DNA of 6,493 bases. Source: an uncultured Burkholderiales bacterium (GTDB taxonomy: Bacteria > Pseudomonadota > Gammaproteobacteria > Burkholderiales > Burkholderiaceae_C). The notes under the pieces were generated by a model. It saw only the letters and a list, made by a program, of their open reading frames with translations, did no database searches and was not told the origin of the DNA. This document shows positions 5,227 through 6,493 of this stretch, one piece after another. The stretch is from NCBI GenBank assembly GCA_903925445.1, contig CAIYFE010000295.1, positions 1 through 6,493 of the forward strand. The letters are read 5' to 3'. Position 1 is the stretch's first letter. Each line of letters starts with the position of its first letter. The position numbers and the translations under genes are program-made.

Positions 5227-6493
5227 ATGAGCGACCACCATATTTATCAGCCCTCCGCTGAATTCGTCAAACAAGCGCATGTCGCAGGCATGGCCGCTTA
5301 CGAGGCTTTGTGCAAAAAGGCGGACACCGACTACGAAGGTTTCTGGGCTGAGCAAGCCCGTGAACTCATCACTTGGAAAAAGCCCTTCACCAAAGTGTTG
5401 AACGAAAGCAACGCGCCTTTTTTCAAATGGTTTGAAGACGGCACGCTCAATGCGTCTTACAACTGCTTAGACCGCAACATTGAAAAAGGCTTGGGCGACA
5501 AAACCGCCATCATTTTTGAAGCCGACGGTGGCGAAGTGACCAAAGTCACTTACCAACAATTGCTGGCCAAGACTTGCCAATACGCCAATGCGCTCAAATC
5601 AGTGGGCGTCAAAAAAGGCGATCGCGTGATGATTTACATCGCCATGTCGATCGACGGTGTGGCCGCCATGCAAGCCTGTGCGCGCATTGGCGCAACCCAC
5701 TCGGTGGTGTTTGGTGGCTTTTCTGCCCAATCATTGCGTGACCGCATTGAAGACACGGGCGCCGTGGCCGTTATCACCGCCGACCAACAAGTGCGCGGTG
5801 GCAAAAGCCTCCCGCTCAAAGCCATCGTGGACGAAGCGATCGCCTTGGGCGGCTGCGACTCGGTCAAAAACGTGTTGGTGGTCAAACGAACGGGCGCTGA
5901 CATTGCCATGACGGCTGGACGCGATCAATGGTTGGGTGAATTGGCCGACAAACAAGCCACCACCTGCGAACCAGAATGGGTCGATGCTGAACACCCCTTG
6001 TTCTTGCTCTACACCTCAGGCTCCACAGGCAAACCCAAAGGCGTTCAACACAGCACCGGCGGCTACTTGCTGCATGCGGCATTGACCACCAAATGGACCT
6101 TCGATTTGAAAGACAACGATGTGTTTTGGTGTACCGCCGACATCGGTTGGGTCACGGGTCACACCTACATCACCTACGGTCCTTTGGCGTTGGGCGGTAC
6201 CGAAATCGTCTTTGAAGGCGTTCCAACCTACCCCGATGCGGGACGTTTTTGGAAAATGATCCAAGACCACAAAGTCTCGATCTTCTACACCGCGCCCACC
6301 GCCATTCGTTCACTCATCAAAGCGGCTGAAGCCAACGATGCCGTGCATCCCAAATCGTTCAACCTCTCCAGCCTGCGCTTGCTCGGCTCGGTGGGCGAAC
6401 CCATCAACCCCGCTGCTTGGGAGTGGTATTACAAACACGTGGGCGGCAGCCGCTGCCCCATCGTGGACACTTTCTGGCAAACCGAAACGGGGG
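5227..6493 (+). CDS. acsA: Acetyl-CoA synthetase (3'-truncated by window end)
   Basis: The first 422 codons of an AMP-forming acetate-CoA ligase (family length about 650), which activates acetate to acetyl-CoA through an acetyl-adenylate in the cytosol. Visible landmarks are an N-terminal ACS segment (residues 1-100, with FWAEQA and FFKWF), GDRVMIYIAMS in the adenylation domain, the phosphate-binding loop YTSGSTGKPKGV (262-273), WCTADIGWVTGH (301-312), FYTAPTAIRSL (353-363), GEPI near 393, and DTFWQTETG (414-422) at the edge. W417 matches the tryptophan that restricts the acyl pocket to acetate (W414 in the Salmonella enzyme, by memory), supporting acetate as substrate; the preceding residue is F where enterobacterial enzymes have W. 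The regulatory acetylation lysine lies beyond the window. The start at 5227 is supported by the AGGAG site. It lies 97 bases after the zorC-like stop with no strong terminator between, so some read-through from the cluster is possible. Confidence 0.96.
   Translation, partial: MSDHHIYQPSAEFVKQAHVAGMAAYEALCKKADTDYEGFWAEQARELITWKKPFTKVLNESNAPFFKWFEDGTLNASYNCLDRNIEKGLGDKTAIIFEADGGEVTKVTYQQLLAKTCQYANALKSVGVKKGDRVMIYIAMSIDGVAAMQACARIGATHSVVFGGFSAQSLRDRIEDTGAVAVITADQQVRGGKSLPLKAIVDEAIALGGCDSVKNVLVVKRTGADIAMTAGRDQWLGELADKQATTCEPEWVDAEHPLFLLYTSGSTGKPKGVQHSTGGYLLHAALTTKWTFDLKDNDVFWCTADIGWVTGHTYITYGPLALGGTEIVFEGVPTYPDAGRFWKMIQDHKVSIFYTAPTAIRSLIKAAEANDAVHPKSFNLSSLRLLGSVGEPINPAAWEWYYKHVGGSRCPIVDTFWQTETG

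Overview
The window most likely comes from a betaproteobacterium of the order Burkholderiales, with a Comamonadaceae-like style (moderately high GC, heavy use of TTG for leucine, a monomeric NADP-isocitrate dehydrogenase and an acetyl-CoA synthetase of proteobacterial type). This is judged from protein and codon style only. The genus is a guess (a Limnohabitans/Rhodoferax-like freshwater organism would fit).

Layout, all genes on the + strand: (1) 2-1243, the C-terminal 413 residues of a monomeric NADP+-dependent isocitrate dehydrogenase (icd), closed by a strong intrinsic terminator at 1270-1305. (2) 1369-5129, a compact three-gene cluster with 11- and 6-base gaps: a MotA/ExbB-like membrane protein with a long helical cytoplasmic tail (ZorA-like), a MotB/OmpA-like protein with one membrane helix and a peptidoglycan-binding domain (ZorB-like), and a soluble protein that looks like the EH-signature protein ZorC. 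(3) 5227-6493, the first 422 codons of acetyl-CoA synthetase (acsA), cut by the window edge and preceded by a good Shine-Dalgarno sequence.

The middle cluster is the interesting part. ZorA and ZorB together should form an ion-driven inner-membrane motor anchored to the cell wall, as in the Zorya anti-phage systems, and ZorC is the DNA-associated cytoplasmic partner of type I Zorya. Type I systems also carry the helicase/nuclease ZorD directly after zorC. Here zorC is followed 97 bases later by acsA, and icd lies upstream, so no ZorD, ZorE or ZorF/G is next to the cluster. It is either a ZorD-less (minimal or degraded) Zorya variant, a system that uses an effector encoded elsewhere, or a related motor with another job. 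All three reading frames are intact and the key motor residues are present, which argues against simple decay.

Regulatory features are sparse: a 7-bp inverted repeat ends four bases before the zorA start and overlaps a weak promoter-like sequence; none of the three zor-like genes has a clear Shine-Dalgarno sequence; a 6-bp hairpin spans the zorC stop codon. I found no tRNA, rRNA, integrase, transposase, CRISPR array or flanking direct repeats. No gap between genes exceeds 130 bases.
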